From assembly GCF_037975245.1 (NCBI RefSeq), contig NC_092572.1:30353989-30417988 (forward strand): a DNA stretch of 64,000 bases, given 5' to 3'. The stretch comes from Apostichopus japonicus (lineage: Eukaryota; Echinodermata; Holothuroidea; Aspidochirotida; Stichopodidae). Positions 1-8,502 of this stretch are shown piece after piece. How positions within the stretch are numbered: the stretch's first letter is position 1; each line of letters starts with the position of its first letter. The position numbers were made by a program, and so were the translations under genes. Under the pieces are notes generated by a model. That model was not told the DNA's origin. It saw nothing but the letters and a program-made list of their open reading frames with translations, and ran no database searches.

Positions 1-500
1 TGACCCTTTGTTTTCGATGCATTTCAAAGGTCATTCGGGGTCACCGGGGTTCAAATCGTAAAAATCTCGAAAACGCGATATCTCAGGTGGGTAAAGTCGG
101 ACCAAGTTCGTATTTGGTCCGCCGGAGTGACGCTGACCCTTTGTTTTCAATGCAGGTCAAAGGTCATTCGGGGTCACCGGGGGTCAAATCGTAAAAATCT
201 CGTTGACGCGATATCTCAGGTGGGTTATGTCGGACCAAGTTCGTGTTTGGTCCGCCGGAGTGACGCTGACCCTTTGTTTTCGATGCAGGTCAAGGGTCAT
301 TCGGGGTCACCGGGGGTCAAATCGTAAAAAATCTCGTTGACGCGATATCTCAGGTGGGTAAGGTCGGACCAAGTTCGTGTTTGGTCCCGCGATATCTCAG
401 GTGGGTAAAGTCGGACCAAGTTCGTGTTTGGTCCCGCTGACCCTCTGTTTTCGATGCAGGTCAAAGGTCATTTGGGGTCACCAGGGGTCAAATCGTAAAA
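1..500. repeat. 133-bp satellite, subfamily A block
   Basis: Monomers here typically read ACCAAGTTCGTGTTTGG followed by TCCGCCGGAGTGACGC before TGACCC. This variant combination defines subfamily A. The block contains the first 47-bp internal duplication. Boundaries between subfamily blocks are approximate, because hybrid monomers occur at the edges. Confidence 0.75.
341..434. repeat. 47-bp internal tandem duplication, copy 1
   Basis: CGCGATATCT starts at 341 and again at 388, so the 47-bp stretch running to TTTGGTCC is doubled inside one monomer. Confidence 0.9.
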
Positions 501-590
501 ATCTCGTTAACACGATATCTCAGGCGGGTAATGTCGGACCAACTTCGTATTTGGTCCGCCGGAGTCCCGCTGACCCTTTGTTTTCGAGGC

Positions 591-954
591 AGTTCAAAGG
601 TCATTCGGGGTCACCTTGAGTCAAATCGTAAAAAATCTCGTAAACACGATACCTCAGGCGGGTAATGTCGGACCAACTTCGTGTTTGGTCCGCCGGAGTG
701 ACGCTGACCCTTTGTTTTCGAGGCAGGTCAAGGGTCATATTAGGTCAACATGGTCAAATCGTAAAAATCTCGTTAACACGATAACTCAGGCGGGTAATGT
801 CGGACCAACTTTATATTGGATTGCCGAAGTACCACTTACCCTTTGTTTTCGAGGCAGTTCAAAGGTCATTCGGGGTCACCTTGAGTCAAATCGTAAAAAA
901 TCTCGTAAACACGATACCTCAGGCGGGTAATGTCGGACCAACTTCGTATTTGGT
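591..954. repeat. Dimeric higher-order repeat within the 133-bp array
   Basis: A variant-rich segment beginning AGTTCAAAGGTCATTCGG at 591, with CACCTTGAGTC and CGATACCTCAGG downstream, recurs at 856. The offset is 265 bp (two monomers less one base). The shared private variants indicate a two-monomer duplication, with one divergent monomer between the copies. Confidence 0.75.
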
Positions 955-1122
955 CTGCCGGAGTCCCGCTGACCCCTTGTTTTCGATGCAGGTCAAAGGT
1001 CATTTGGGGTCACCGGGGGTCAAATCGTAAAAATCTCGTAAACACGATAACTCAGGTGGGTAATGTCGGACCAACTTCGTATTTGGTCTGCCGGAGTCCC
1101 GCTGACCCTTTGTTTTCGATGC

Positions 1123-1135
1123 AGGTCAAAGGTCA
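1123..1135 (+). other. DR1-type direct half-site pair (AGGTCA-1-AGGTCA), representative copy
   Basis: The sequence reads AGGTCAAAGGTCA: two AGGTCA half-sites separated by one base. It is followed by TTCG, GGGTCA, CCGG and GGGTCA, so four direct half-sites lie within about 33 bp. A TGACCC half-site in the opposite orientation lies about 24 bp upstream. The same 13-mer occurs in most monomers, for example at 154, 458, 990, 1256 and 1389. In animals, AGGTCA direct repeats with a one-base spacer bind RXR, HNF4 and COUP-TF class nuclear receptors. Binding here is inference only, and the match may simply be fixed in the satellite by chance. Confidence 0.35.
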
Positions 1136-1705
1136 TTCGGGGTCACCGGGGGTCAAATCGTAAAAATCTCGTAAACACGATATCTCAGGTGGGTAATGTC
1201 GGACCAACTTCGTATTTGGTCTGCCGGAGTCCCGCTGACCCTTTGTTTTCGATGCAGGTCAAAGGTCATTCGGGGTCACCGGGGGTCAAATCGTAAAAAT
1301 CTCGTTAACACGATATCTCAGGCGGGTAATGTCGGACCAACTTCGTATTTGGTCTGCCGGAGTCCCGCTGACCTTTTGTTTTCGATGCAGGTCAAAGGTC
1401 ATATTGGGTATCCGGGGGTCAAATCGTAAAAATCTCATTGACGCGATATCTTCGGTGGGTAATGTCGGACCAAGTTCGTGTTTGGTCTGCCGGCGTACCG
1501 CTTACCCATTGATTCGATGCAGGTCAATGGTAATTTGGGGTCACCGGGGATCAAATTGTAACATCTCGTTCACACGATATCTCAGGTGGGTAAAGTCGGA
1601 CCAAGTTCGTATTTGGTCCGCCGGTATGACGCTGACCCTTTGTTTTCAATGCAGGTCAAAGGTCATTCGGGGTCACCGGGGGTCAAATCGTAAAAATCTC
1701 GTTGA

Positions 1706-1799
1706 CGCGATATCTCAGGTGGGTAAAGTCGGACCAAGTTCGTGTTTGGTCACGCGATATCTCAGGTGGGTAAAGTCGGACCAAGTTCGTGTTTGGTCC
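1706..1799. repeat. 47-bp internal tandem duplication, copy 2
   Basis: CGCGATATCT starts at 1706 and 1753. The period and breakpoints match the duplication at 341. Confidence 0.9.
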
Positions 1800-2010
1800 C
1801 TCTGACCCTTTGTTTTCGATGCAGGTCAAAGGTCATTTGGGGTCACCGGGGGTCAAATCGTAAAAAATCTCGTTGAAACGATACCTCAGGTGGGTAATGT
1901 CGGACCAAGTTCGTGTTTGGTCCGCCGGAGTGACGCTGACCCTTTGTTTTCGAGGCAGGTCAAAGGTCATTCGGGGTCACCGGGGGTCAAATCGTAAAAA
2001 ATCTCGTTGA

Positions 2011-2104
2011 CGCGATATCTCGGGTGGGTAATGTCGGACCAAGTTCGTGTTTGGTCCCGCGATATCTCAGGTGGGTAAAGTCGGACCAAGTTCGTGTTTG
2101 GTCC
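2011..2104. repeat. 47-bp internal tandem duplication, copy 3
   Basis: CGCGATATCT starts at 2011 and 2058. The same 47-bp segment is doubled. Confidence 0.9.
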
Positions 2105-2304
2105 CGATGACCCTTTGTTTTCGATGCAGGTCAAAGGTCATTCGGGGTCACCGGGGGTTAAATCATAAAAATCTAGTTTACGCGATATCTCTGTCGGACC
2201 AATTTCGTGTTTTGGTCCACCGGAGTGACGCTGACCCTTTGTTTTCGATGCAGGTCAAAGGTCATTCGGGGTCACCGGGGTCAAATCGTAAAAAATCTCG
2301 AAAA

Positions 2305-2398
2305 CGCGATATCTCAGGTGGGTAAGGTCGGACCAAGTTCGTGTTTGGTCACGCGATATCTCAGGTGGGTAAAGTCGCACCAAGTTCGTGTTTGGTCC
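2305..2398. repeat. 47-bp internal tandem duplication, copy 4
   Basis: CGCGATATCT starts at 2305 and 2352. The joint reads TTTGGTCACGCGATA, as in copy 2, whereas copies 1 and 3 read TTTGGTCCCGCGATA. That suggests two sub-lineages of one founder duplication. Confidence 0.9.
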
Positions 2399-2440
2399 CG
2401 CTGACCCTTTGTTTTCGATGCAGGTCAAAGGTCATTCGGG

Positions 2441-3140
2441 GTCACCAGGGGTCAAATCGTAAAAATCTCGTTAACACGATATCTCAGGCGGGTAATGTCG
2501 GACCAACTTCGTATTTGGTCTGCCGGAGTCCCGCTGACCCTTTGTTTTCGATGCAGGTCAAAGGTCATTCGGGGTCACCGGGGTTCAAATCGTAAAAATC
2601 TCGTTAACACGATATCTCAGGTGGGTAAAGTCGGACCAAGTTCGTGTTTGGTCCCGCTGACCCTTTGTTTTCGATGCAGGTCAAAGGTCATTCGGGGTCA
2701 CCAGGGGTCAAATCGTAAAAATCTCGTTAACACGATATCTCAGGCGGGTAATGTCGGACCAACTTCGTATTTGGTCTGCCGGAGTCCCGCTGACCCTTTG
2801 TTTTCGATGCAGGTCAAAGGTCATTCGGGGTCACCGGGGGTAAATCTTAAAAATCTCGTAAACACGATATCTCAGGCGGGTAATGTCGGACCAACTTCGT
2901 ATTTGGTCTGCCGGAGTCCCGCTGACCCCTTGTTTTCGATGCAGGTCAAAGGTCATTCGGGGTCACCGGGGGTCAAATCGTAAAAATCTCGTAAACACGA
3001 TAACTCAGGCGGGTAATGTCGGACCAACTTCGTATTTGGTTTGCCGGAGTCCCGCTGACCCTTTGTTTTCGATGCAGGTCAAAGGTCATTCGGCCTTTTG
3101 TTTTCGATGCAGGTCAAAGGTCATATTGGGTAACCGTGGG
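2441..3140. repeat. 133-bp satellite, second subfamily B block
   Basis: B-type variants (ACTTCGTATTTGG, GGAGTCCCGC, CACGATATC) dominate again. One monomer junction near 2,620-2,660 lacks the GCCGGAG segment and runs straight from TTTGGTCC into CGCTGACCC. Confidence 0.7.
3063..3132. repeat. 35-bp partial duplication inside a 133-bp monomer
   Basis: TTGTTTTCGATGCAGG starts at 3063 and again at 3098, duplicating the DR1-like segment. The first copy ends abruptly at CATTCGG and joins CCTTTTG. This is a single event in this window. Confidence 0.85.
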
Positions 3141-3430
3141 TCAAATCGTAAAAATCTCGTTGACGCGATATCTCAGGTGGGTAATGTCGGACCAAGTTCG
3201 TGTTTGGTCCGCCGGAGTGACGCTGACCCTTTGTTTTCGATGCAGGTCAAAGGTCATTCGGGGTCACCGGGGGTCAAATCGTAAACATCTCGTTCACACG
3301 ATATCTCAGGTGGGTAATGTCGGACCAAGTTCGTGTTTGGTCCGCCGGAGTGACGCTGACCCTTTGTTTTCGATGCATGTCAAAGCTCATTCGGTGTCAC
3401 CTTCGGTCAAATGGTAAAAAATCTCGTTAA
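3141..3430. repeat. 133-bp satellite, short third subfamily A block
   Basis: About two monomers carry the A-type GTTCGTGTTTGG and GAGTGACGC variants. The second has extra changes in the half-site region (ATGTCAAAGCTCA near 3,376), which disrupts the DR1-like element there. Confidence 0.65.
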
Positions 3431-3690
3431 CACGATATCTCAGGCGGGTAATGTCGGACCAACTTCGTATTTGGTCTGCCGGAGTCCCGCTGACCCTTTG
3501 TTTTCGAGGCAGGTCAAAGGTCATTTGTGGTCACCGGGGCTCAAATCGTAAAAATCTCGTAAACACGATATCTCAGGTGGGTAATGTCGGACCAACTTCG
3601 TATTTGGTCCAGCTGACCCTTTGTTTTCGATGCAGGTCAAAGGTCATTCGGGGTCACCGGGGGTCAAATCGTAAAAATCTCGAAAACGCG
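3431..3690. repeat. 133-bp satellite, short third subfamily B block
   Basis: About two B-type monomers. The second again lacks the GCCGGAG segment (TTTGGTCCAGCTGACCC near 3,602-3,620). This is the last block before the divergent subfamily C. Confidence 0.65.
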
Positions 3691-4263
3691 AAATCCCAGG
3701 TGGGTAATGTCGGACCAAGTTCGTATTTTGGTCCGCCGGATTACCGCTTACCCTTTTTTTTCGATGCAGGTCAAAGGTCATTTGGGGTCACCGGGGGGGT
3801 CAAATTTTAAAAAATCTCGTAAACACGATATCTCAGGTGGGTTATGTCGGACCAACTTCGGAATTGGTCTGCCGGAGAACCGCTTACCCTTTTTTTCGAT
3901 GCAGGTCAAAGGTCATTTGGGGTCACCGGGGGTCAAATTTTGAAGAATCTCGTAAACACGATATCTCAGGTGGGTAATGTCGGACCAACTTCGGAATTGG
4001 TCTGCCGGAGAACCGCTTACCTTTTTTTCGATGCAGGTCAAAGGTCATTTGGGGTCACCGGGGGTCAAATTTTGAAAATCTCGTACACACGATATCTCAG
4101 GTGGGTAATGTCGGACCAACTTTGGAAGTGATCTGCCGGAGAACCGCTTACCCTTTTTTTCGATGCAGGTCAAAGGTCATTTGGGGTCACCGGGGGGTCA
4201 AATTTTAAAAATCTCGTTAACACGATATCTCAGGTGGGTAATGTCGGACCAACTTCGGAATTG
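3691..4263. repeat. 133-bp satellite, edge subfamily C
   Basis: The last four to five monomers share changes rare elsewhere in the window: CGGAATTGGTCTGCCGGAG, AACCGCTTACC, an oligo-T run of seven to nine before CGATGCAGG, and CAAATTTT in place of CAAATCGT. Landmark spacing is 137, 133, 131 and 133 bp (3707, 3844, 3977, 4108, 4241). A distinct, more diverged subfamily at an array edge fits the usual picture that edges are exchanged less often than the core. The age inference is mine. Confidence 0.8.
4260..4263. other. Junction between the 133-bp and 22-bp satellites
   Basis: The left family is recognisable up to ACTTCGGAATTG, ending at 4263. The next bases, ATCGAACATTCG, belong to the 22-bp family, whose first unit is truncated (about six bases, GTGTCG, missing). 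The four bases ATTG at 4260-4263 fit both families: the C-type monomer has GGAATTGG and the 22-bp unit has CGATTGATC. There is no transition zone, transposon or unique sequence between them. The ATTG overlap looks like microhomology at a joining point, but four bases can match by chance. Confidence 0.85.
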
Positions 4264-4269
4264 ATCGAA

Positions 4270-4291
4270 CATTCGATTGATCGGTGTCGCA
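4270..4291. repeat. Reference 22-bp unit with CENP-B-box-like core
   Basis: This is the first complete unit after the junction. It contains TTCGATTGATCGGTG. The canonical CENP-B box is TTCGNNNNANNCGGG. At canonical spacing the unit matches TTCG, the A and two of four CGGG bases (7 of 9). With the gap before CGG shortened by one base it matches TTCG-N4-A-N-CGG (8 of 9). It also holds a dyad, CGAT-TG-ATCG, and three CpGs. Whether any protein reads this as a centromere box is unknown. Confidence 0.45.
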
Positions 4292-5112
4292 CATCCGATT
4301 GATCGGTGTCGTACATTCGATTGATCGGTGTCGAACATTCGATTGATGGGTGTCGAACATTCGATTGATGGGTGTCGCACATTCGATTGATCGGTACTGC
4401 ACATTCGATTGATCGGTGTCGAACATTCGATTGATTGGTGTCGAACATTCGATTGATGGGTGTCGCACATTCGATTGATCGGTAGTGCACATTCGATTGA
4501 TCGGTGTCGAACATTCGATTGATCGGTACTGCACATTCGTTTGGTCGGTGTCGCACATTCGATTGATCGGTGTCGCACATTCGATTGATTGGTGCCGAAC
4601 ATTCGAATGATAGGTGTCGAACATTTGATTGATTGGTGCCGATCATTCGAATGATCGGTGCCTCACATTCGATTGATAGGTGCCGAACATTCGAATGTTC
4701 GGTGTCGAACATTCGATGGGTGTCGCACATCCGATTGATCGGTGTCGCACATTCGATTAATCGGTGCCGCACATTCGATTGATGGGTGCCGAACATTCGA
4801 ATAATCGGATTCGAACATTCGATTGATGGGTGTCGAACATTCGATTGACCGGTATTGCACATTCGTTTGGTCGGTGTCGCATATTCGATTAATCGGTGCC
4901 GAACATTCGATTGATCGGTGCCGAACATTCGAATGATCTGTGTCGAACATTTGATTGATTGGTGTCGCACATTCGATTGACCGGTGTCGCACATCCTATT
5001 GATCGGTGTCGCACATTCGTTTGGTCGGTGTCGCACATTCGATTGATCGGTGTCGCACATTCGATTGATTGGTACCGAACATTCGAATGATCTGTGTGGA
5101 AAATTCGATTGA

Positions 5113-5130
5113 TGGGTGTCATTCGTTTGA
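5113..5130. repeat. First clear 18-bp deletion unit (GTCATTCG type)
   Basis: GGGTGTCATTCG here lacks four bases (GAAC or equivalently CGAA) found between GTC and ATTCG in ordinary units. The same deletion recurs throughout the array and usually follows ATTCGATTGATGGG. On the minus strand it creates GAATGA, so the open frame ends after an SIE tripeptide. This explains why so many apparent minus-strand proteins share the same C-terminus. Confidence 0.85.
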
Positions 5131-7089
5131 TCGGTGTCGAACATTCGATTGATTGGTGCCGAACATTCGAATGATCTGTGTCGAACATTCGATTGATGGG
5201 TGTCATTCGATTGATCGTAGTCGAACATTCGATTGATCGGTGTCGAACATTCGATTGATGGGTGCCGAACATTCGACTGATGGGTATCGCACATTCGAGT
5301 GATCGGTGTCGAACATTCGATTGATGGGTGTCGCACATTCGATTGATCGGTACTGCACATTCGATTGATCGGTGTCGAACATTCGAATGATCGGTGTCGA
5401 ACATTCGATTGATGGGTGTCGCACATTCGATTGATCGGTGTCGCACATTCGATTGATCGGTGTCGAACATTCGATTGATCGGTGTCGAACATTTCACTGA
5501 TTGGTGCCGAACATTCGAATGATCTGTGTCGAACATTCGATTGATGGGTGTCATTCGATTGATCGGTGTCGAACATTCGATTGATCGGTGCCACACACCC
5601 GATTGATCGGTGTCGCACATTCGATTGATGGGTGCCGAACATTCGAATAATCGGATTCGAACATTCGATTGATGGGTGTCGAACATTCGATTGATCTGTG
5701 TCGAACATTCGATTGATTGGTGTCGCACATTCGATTGATGGGTGCCGAACATTCGAATGATCGGTGTCGAACATTCGATCGATGGGTGCCGAACATTCGA
5801 ATGATCTGTGTCGAACATTCGATTGAAGGTATCATTCGATTGATCGGTTTCGAACATTCGATTGATGGGTGTCGAACATTCGATTGATGGGTGCCGAACA
5901 TTCGACTGATGGGTATCGCACATTCGATTGATCGCTACTGCACATTCGATTGATCGGTGTCGAACATTCGATTGATTGGTGTCGAACATTCGATTGATGG
6001 GTGTCGCACATTCGATTGATCGGTGTCGAACATTCGATTGATGGGTGTCGCACATTCGATTGATCGGTACTGCACATTCGATTGATCGGTGTCGAACATT
6101 CGAATGATCGGTGTCGAACATTCGATTGATGGGTGTCGCACATTCGATTGATCGGTGTCGCACATTCGATTGATCGGTATTGCACATTCGTTTGGTCGGT
6201 GTCGCATATTCGATTAATCATTGCCGAACATTCGATTGATGGGTGCCGAACATTCGACTGATGGGTATCGCACATTCGATTGATCGGTACTGCACATTCG
6301 ATTGATCGGTGTCGAACATTCGATTGATCGGTGTCGAACATTCGATTGATGGGTGTCGCACATTCGATTGATCGGTGTCGAACATTCGATTGATGGGTGT
6401 CGCACATTCGGTTGATCGGTACTGCACATTCGATTGATCGGTGTCGAACATTCGAATGATCGGTGTCGAACATTCGATTGATGGGTGTGGCACATTCGAT
6501 TGATCGGTGTCGCACATTCGATTGATCGGTGTCGAACATTCGATTGATCGGTATTGCACATTCGTTTGGTCGGTGTCGCATATTCGATTAATCGGTGCCG
6601 AACATTCGATTGATGGGTGCCGAACATCCGAATGATCGGTGTCGAACATTTGATTGATTGGTGCCGAACATTCGAATGATCGGTGTCGAACATTTGACTG
6701 ATTGGTGCCGAACATTCGAATGATCTGTGTCGAACATTCGATTGATGGGTGTCATTCGATTGATCGGTGTCGAACATTCGATTGATCGGTGTCGCACACC
6801 CGATTGATCGGTGCCGCACATTCGATTGATGGGTGCCGAACATTCGAATAATCGGATTCGAACATTCGATTGATGGTGTCGAACATTCGATTGATCGGTG
6901 TCGCACATCAGATTGATCGGTGTCGAACATTCGATTGATGGGTGCCGAACATTCGATTGATGGGTGTCGAACATTCGATTAATGGGTTGCGAACATTCGA
7001 TTGATGGGTGTCGCACATTCGATTGATCGGTACTGCACATTCGATTGATCGGTGTCGAACATTCGATTGATTGGTGTCGAACATTCGAT

Positions 7090-8300
7090 TGATGGGTGTC
7101 GCACATTCGATTGATCGGTAGTGCACATTCGATTGATCGGTGTCGAACATTCGATTGATCGGTACTGCACATTCGTTTGGTCGGTGTCGCACATTCGATT
7201 GATCGGTGTCGCACATTCGATTAATCGGTGCCGCACATTCGATTGATGGGTGCCGAACATTCGAATAATCGGATTCGAACATTCGATTGATGGGTGTCGA
7301 ACATTCGATTGATCGGTATTGCACATTCTTTTGGTCGGTGTCGCATATTCTATTAATCGGTGCCGAACATTCGATTGATCGGTGTCGCACATCCGATTGA
7401 TCGGTGTCGCACATTCGATTGATCGGTGTCGCACATTCGATTGATGGGTGCCGAACATTTGAATGATCGGTGTCGAACATTCGATCGATGGGTGCCGAAC
7501 ATTCGAATGATCTGTGTCGAACATTCGATTGAAGGTATCATTCGATTGATCGGTTTCGAACATTCGATTGATGGGTGTCGAACATTCGATTGATGGGTGC
7601 CGAACATTCGACTGATGGGTATCAGACATTCGATTGATCGGTACTGCACATTCGATTGATCGGTGTCGAACATTCGATTGATTGGTGTCGAACATTCGAT
7701 TGATCGGTGTCGCACATTCGATTGATCGGTGTCGAACATTCGATTGATGGGTGTCGCACATTCGATTGATCGGTGTCGCACATTCGATTGATCGGTGTCG
7801 AACATTCGATTGATCGGTATTGCACATTCGTTTGGTCGGTGTCGCATATTCGATTAATCGGTGCCGAACATTTGATTGATTGGTGCCGAACATTCGAATG
7901 ATCTGTGTCGAACATTCGATTGATGGGTGTCATTCGATTGATGGGTGTCATTCGAATAATCGGTGTCGAACATTCGATTGATCGGTGTCGCACATCCGAT
8001 TGATCGGTGTCGCACATTCGATTGATCGGTGTCGAACATTCGATTGATGGGTGCCGAACATTCGAATAATCGGTGTCGAACATTCGATCGATGGGTGCCG
8101 AACATTCGAATGATCTGTGTCGAACATTCGATTGAAGGTATCATAAGATTGATCGGTTTCGAACATTCGATTGATGGGTGCCGAACAATCGAATAATCGG
8201 ATTCGAACATTCGATTGATGGGTGTCGAACATTCGATTGATCGGTATTGCACATTTGTTTGGTCGGTGTCGCATATTCGATAAATCGGTGCCGAACATTC
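7090..8300. repeat. HOR copy paired with 10,706-11,916 (offset 3,616 bp)
   Basis: The order of unit variants here is repeated 3,616 bp downstream, including CGGTAGTGC near 7,120, AACATTTGAATG near 7,457, GATCGATGGG near 7,483, GAAGGTATC near 7,531, GATGGGTATCAGAC near 7,613 and CTATTAATCGG near 7,349. A few unit substitutions separate the copies. Boundaries are approximate. Confidence 0.8.
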
Positions 8301-8502
8301 GATTGATGGGTGCCGAACATTCGACTGATGGGTATCGCACATTCGATTGATCGGTACTGCACATTCGATTGATCGGTGTCGAACATTCGATTGATCGGTG
8401 TCGAACATTCGATTGATGGGTGTTGCACATTCGATTGATCGGTGTCGAACATTCGATTGATCGGTGTCGCACACCCGATTGATCGGTGCCGCACATTCGA
8501 TT

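Larger units (their letters stand above)
501..1430. repeat. 133-bp satellite, subfamily B block
   Basis: Monomers here read ACCAACTTCGTATTTGG and GCCGGAGTCCCGC before TGACCC, with CACGATA in place of the A-type CGCGATA. The stretch from about 720 to 850 is the most diverged monomer of the block (ATTAGGTCAACATGG, TATATTGGATTGCCG). The copies from 930 to 1430 are very regular. Confidence 0.75.
1431..2440. repeat. 133-bp satellite, second subfamily A block
   Basis: A-type variants (GTTCGTGTTTGG, GAGTGACGC, CGCGATATCTC) return here, with three of the four 47-bp internal duplications. The copy near 1,470-1,560 is a hybrid with C-like ACCGCTTACCC. Reappearance of A monomers after a B block shows that the array grew by block exchange as well as by single-monomer steps. 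Confidence 0.7.
1..4263. repeat. 133-bp satellite array (left family)
   Basis: Direct reading shows head-to-tail copies of one sequence. The landmark ATGTCGGACCAA recurs at 930, 1063, 1196 and 1329, a spacing of exactly 133 bp, and again at 3844 and 3977. 1063-1195 is a good reference monomer. Landmarks in order are ATGTCGGACCAA, TTTGGTC, a CCGGAG segment, TGACCCTTTGTTTTCGA, AGGTCAAAGGTCA, GGGTCACCGGGGGTCAAAT, CGTAAAAATCTCG and CGATATCTCAGGTGGG. There are roughly 30 monomers, and the array is cut by the left window edge. Divergence is mostly single-base changes plus a few partial duplications or deletions. Short plus-strand open frames here (up to 162 codons) repeat the same peptide fragments in rotating frames and are not genes. 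The family is unknown to me; a satellite is certain, a function is not. Confidence 0.97.

Noticed and set aside
127-4131. Plus-strand open frames of 65-162 codons in the 133-bp array
   Set aside because: The same peptide fragments (for example SDQLRIWSAG and KVIRGHRGSN) recur every 133 bp in shifting frames. They are translated satellite, not genes.
1-4263. Transposon or LTR remnants as the source of the 133-bp repeat
   Set aside because: I see no terminal inverted repeats, target-site duplications, polyA tail or coding remnant. The monomers are joined head to tail without flanking DNA.
1-4263. G-quadruplex potential from the GGGG and GGGGG runs
   Set aside because: Each monomer has only two well-spaced G runs (GGGG in TTCGGGGTC and GGGGG in CCGGGGGTC), too few nearby tracts for a standard quadruplex.
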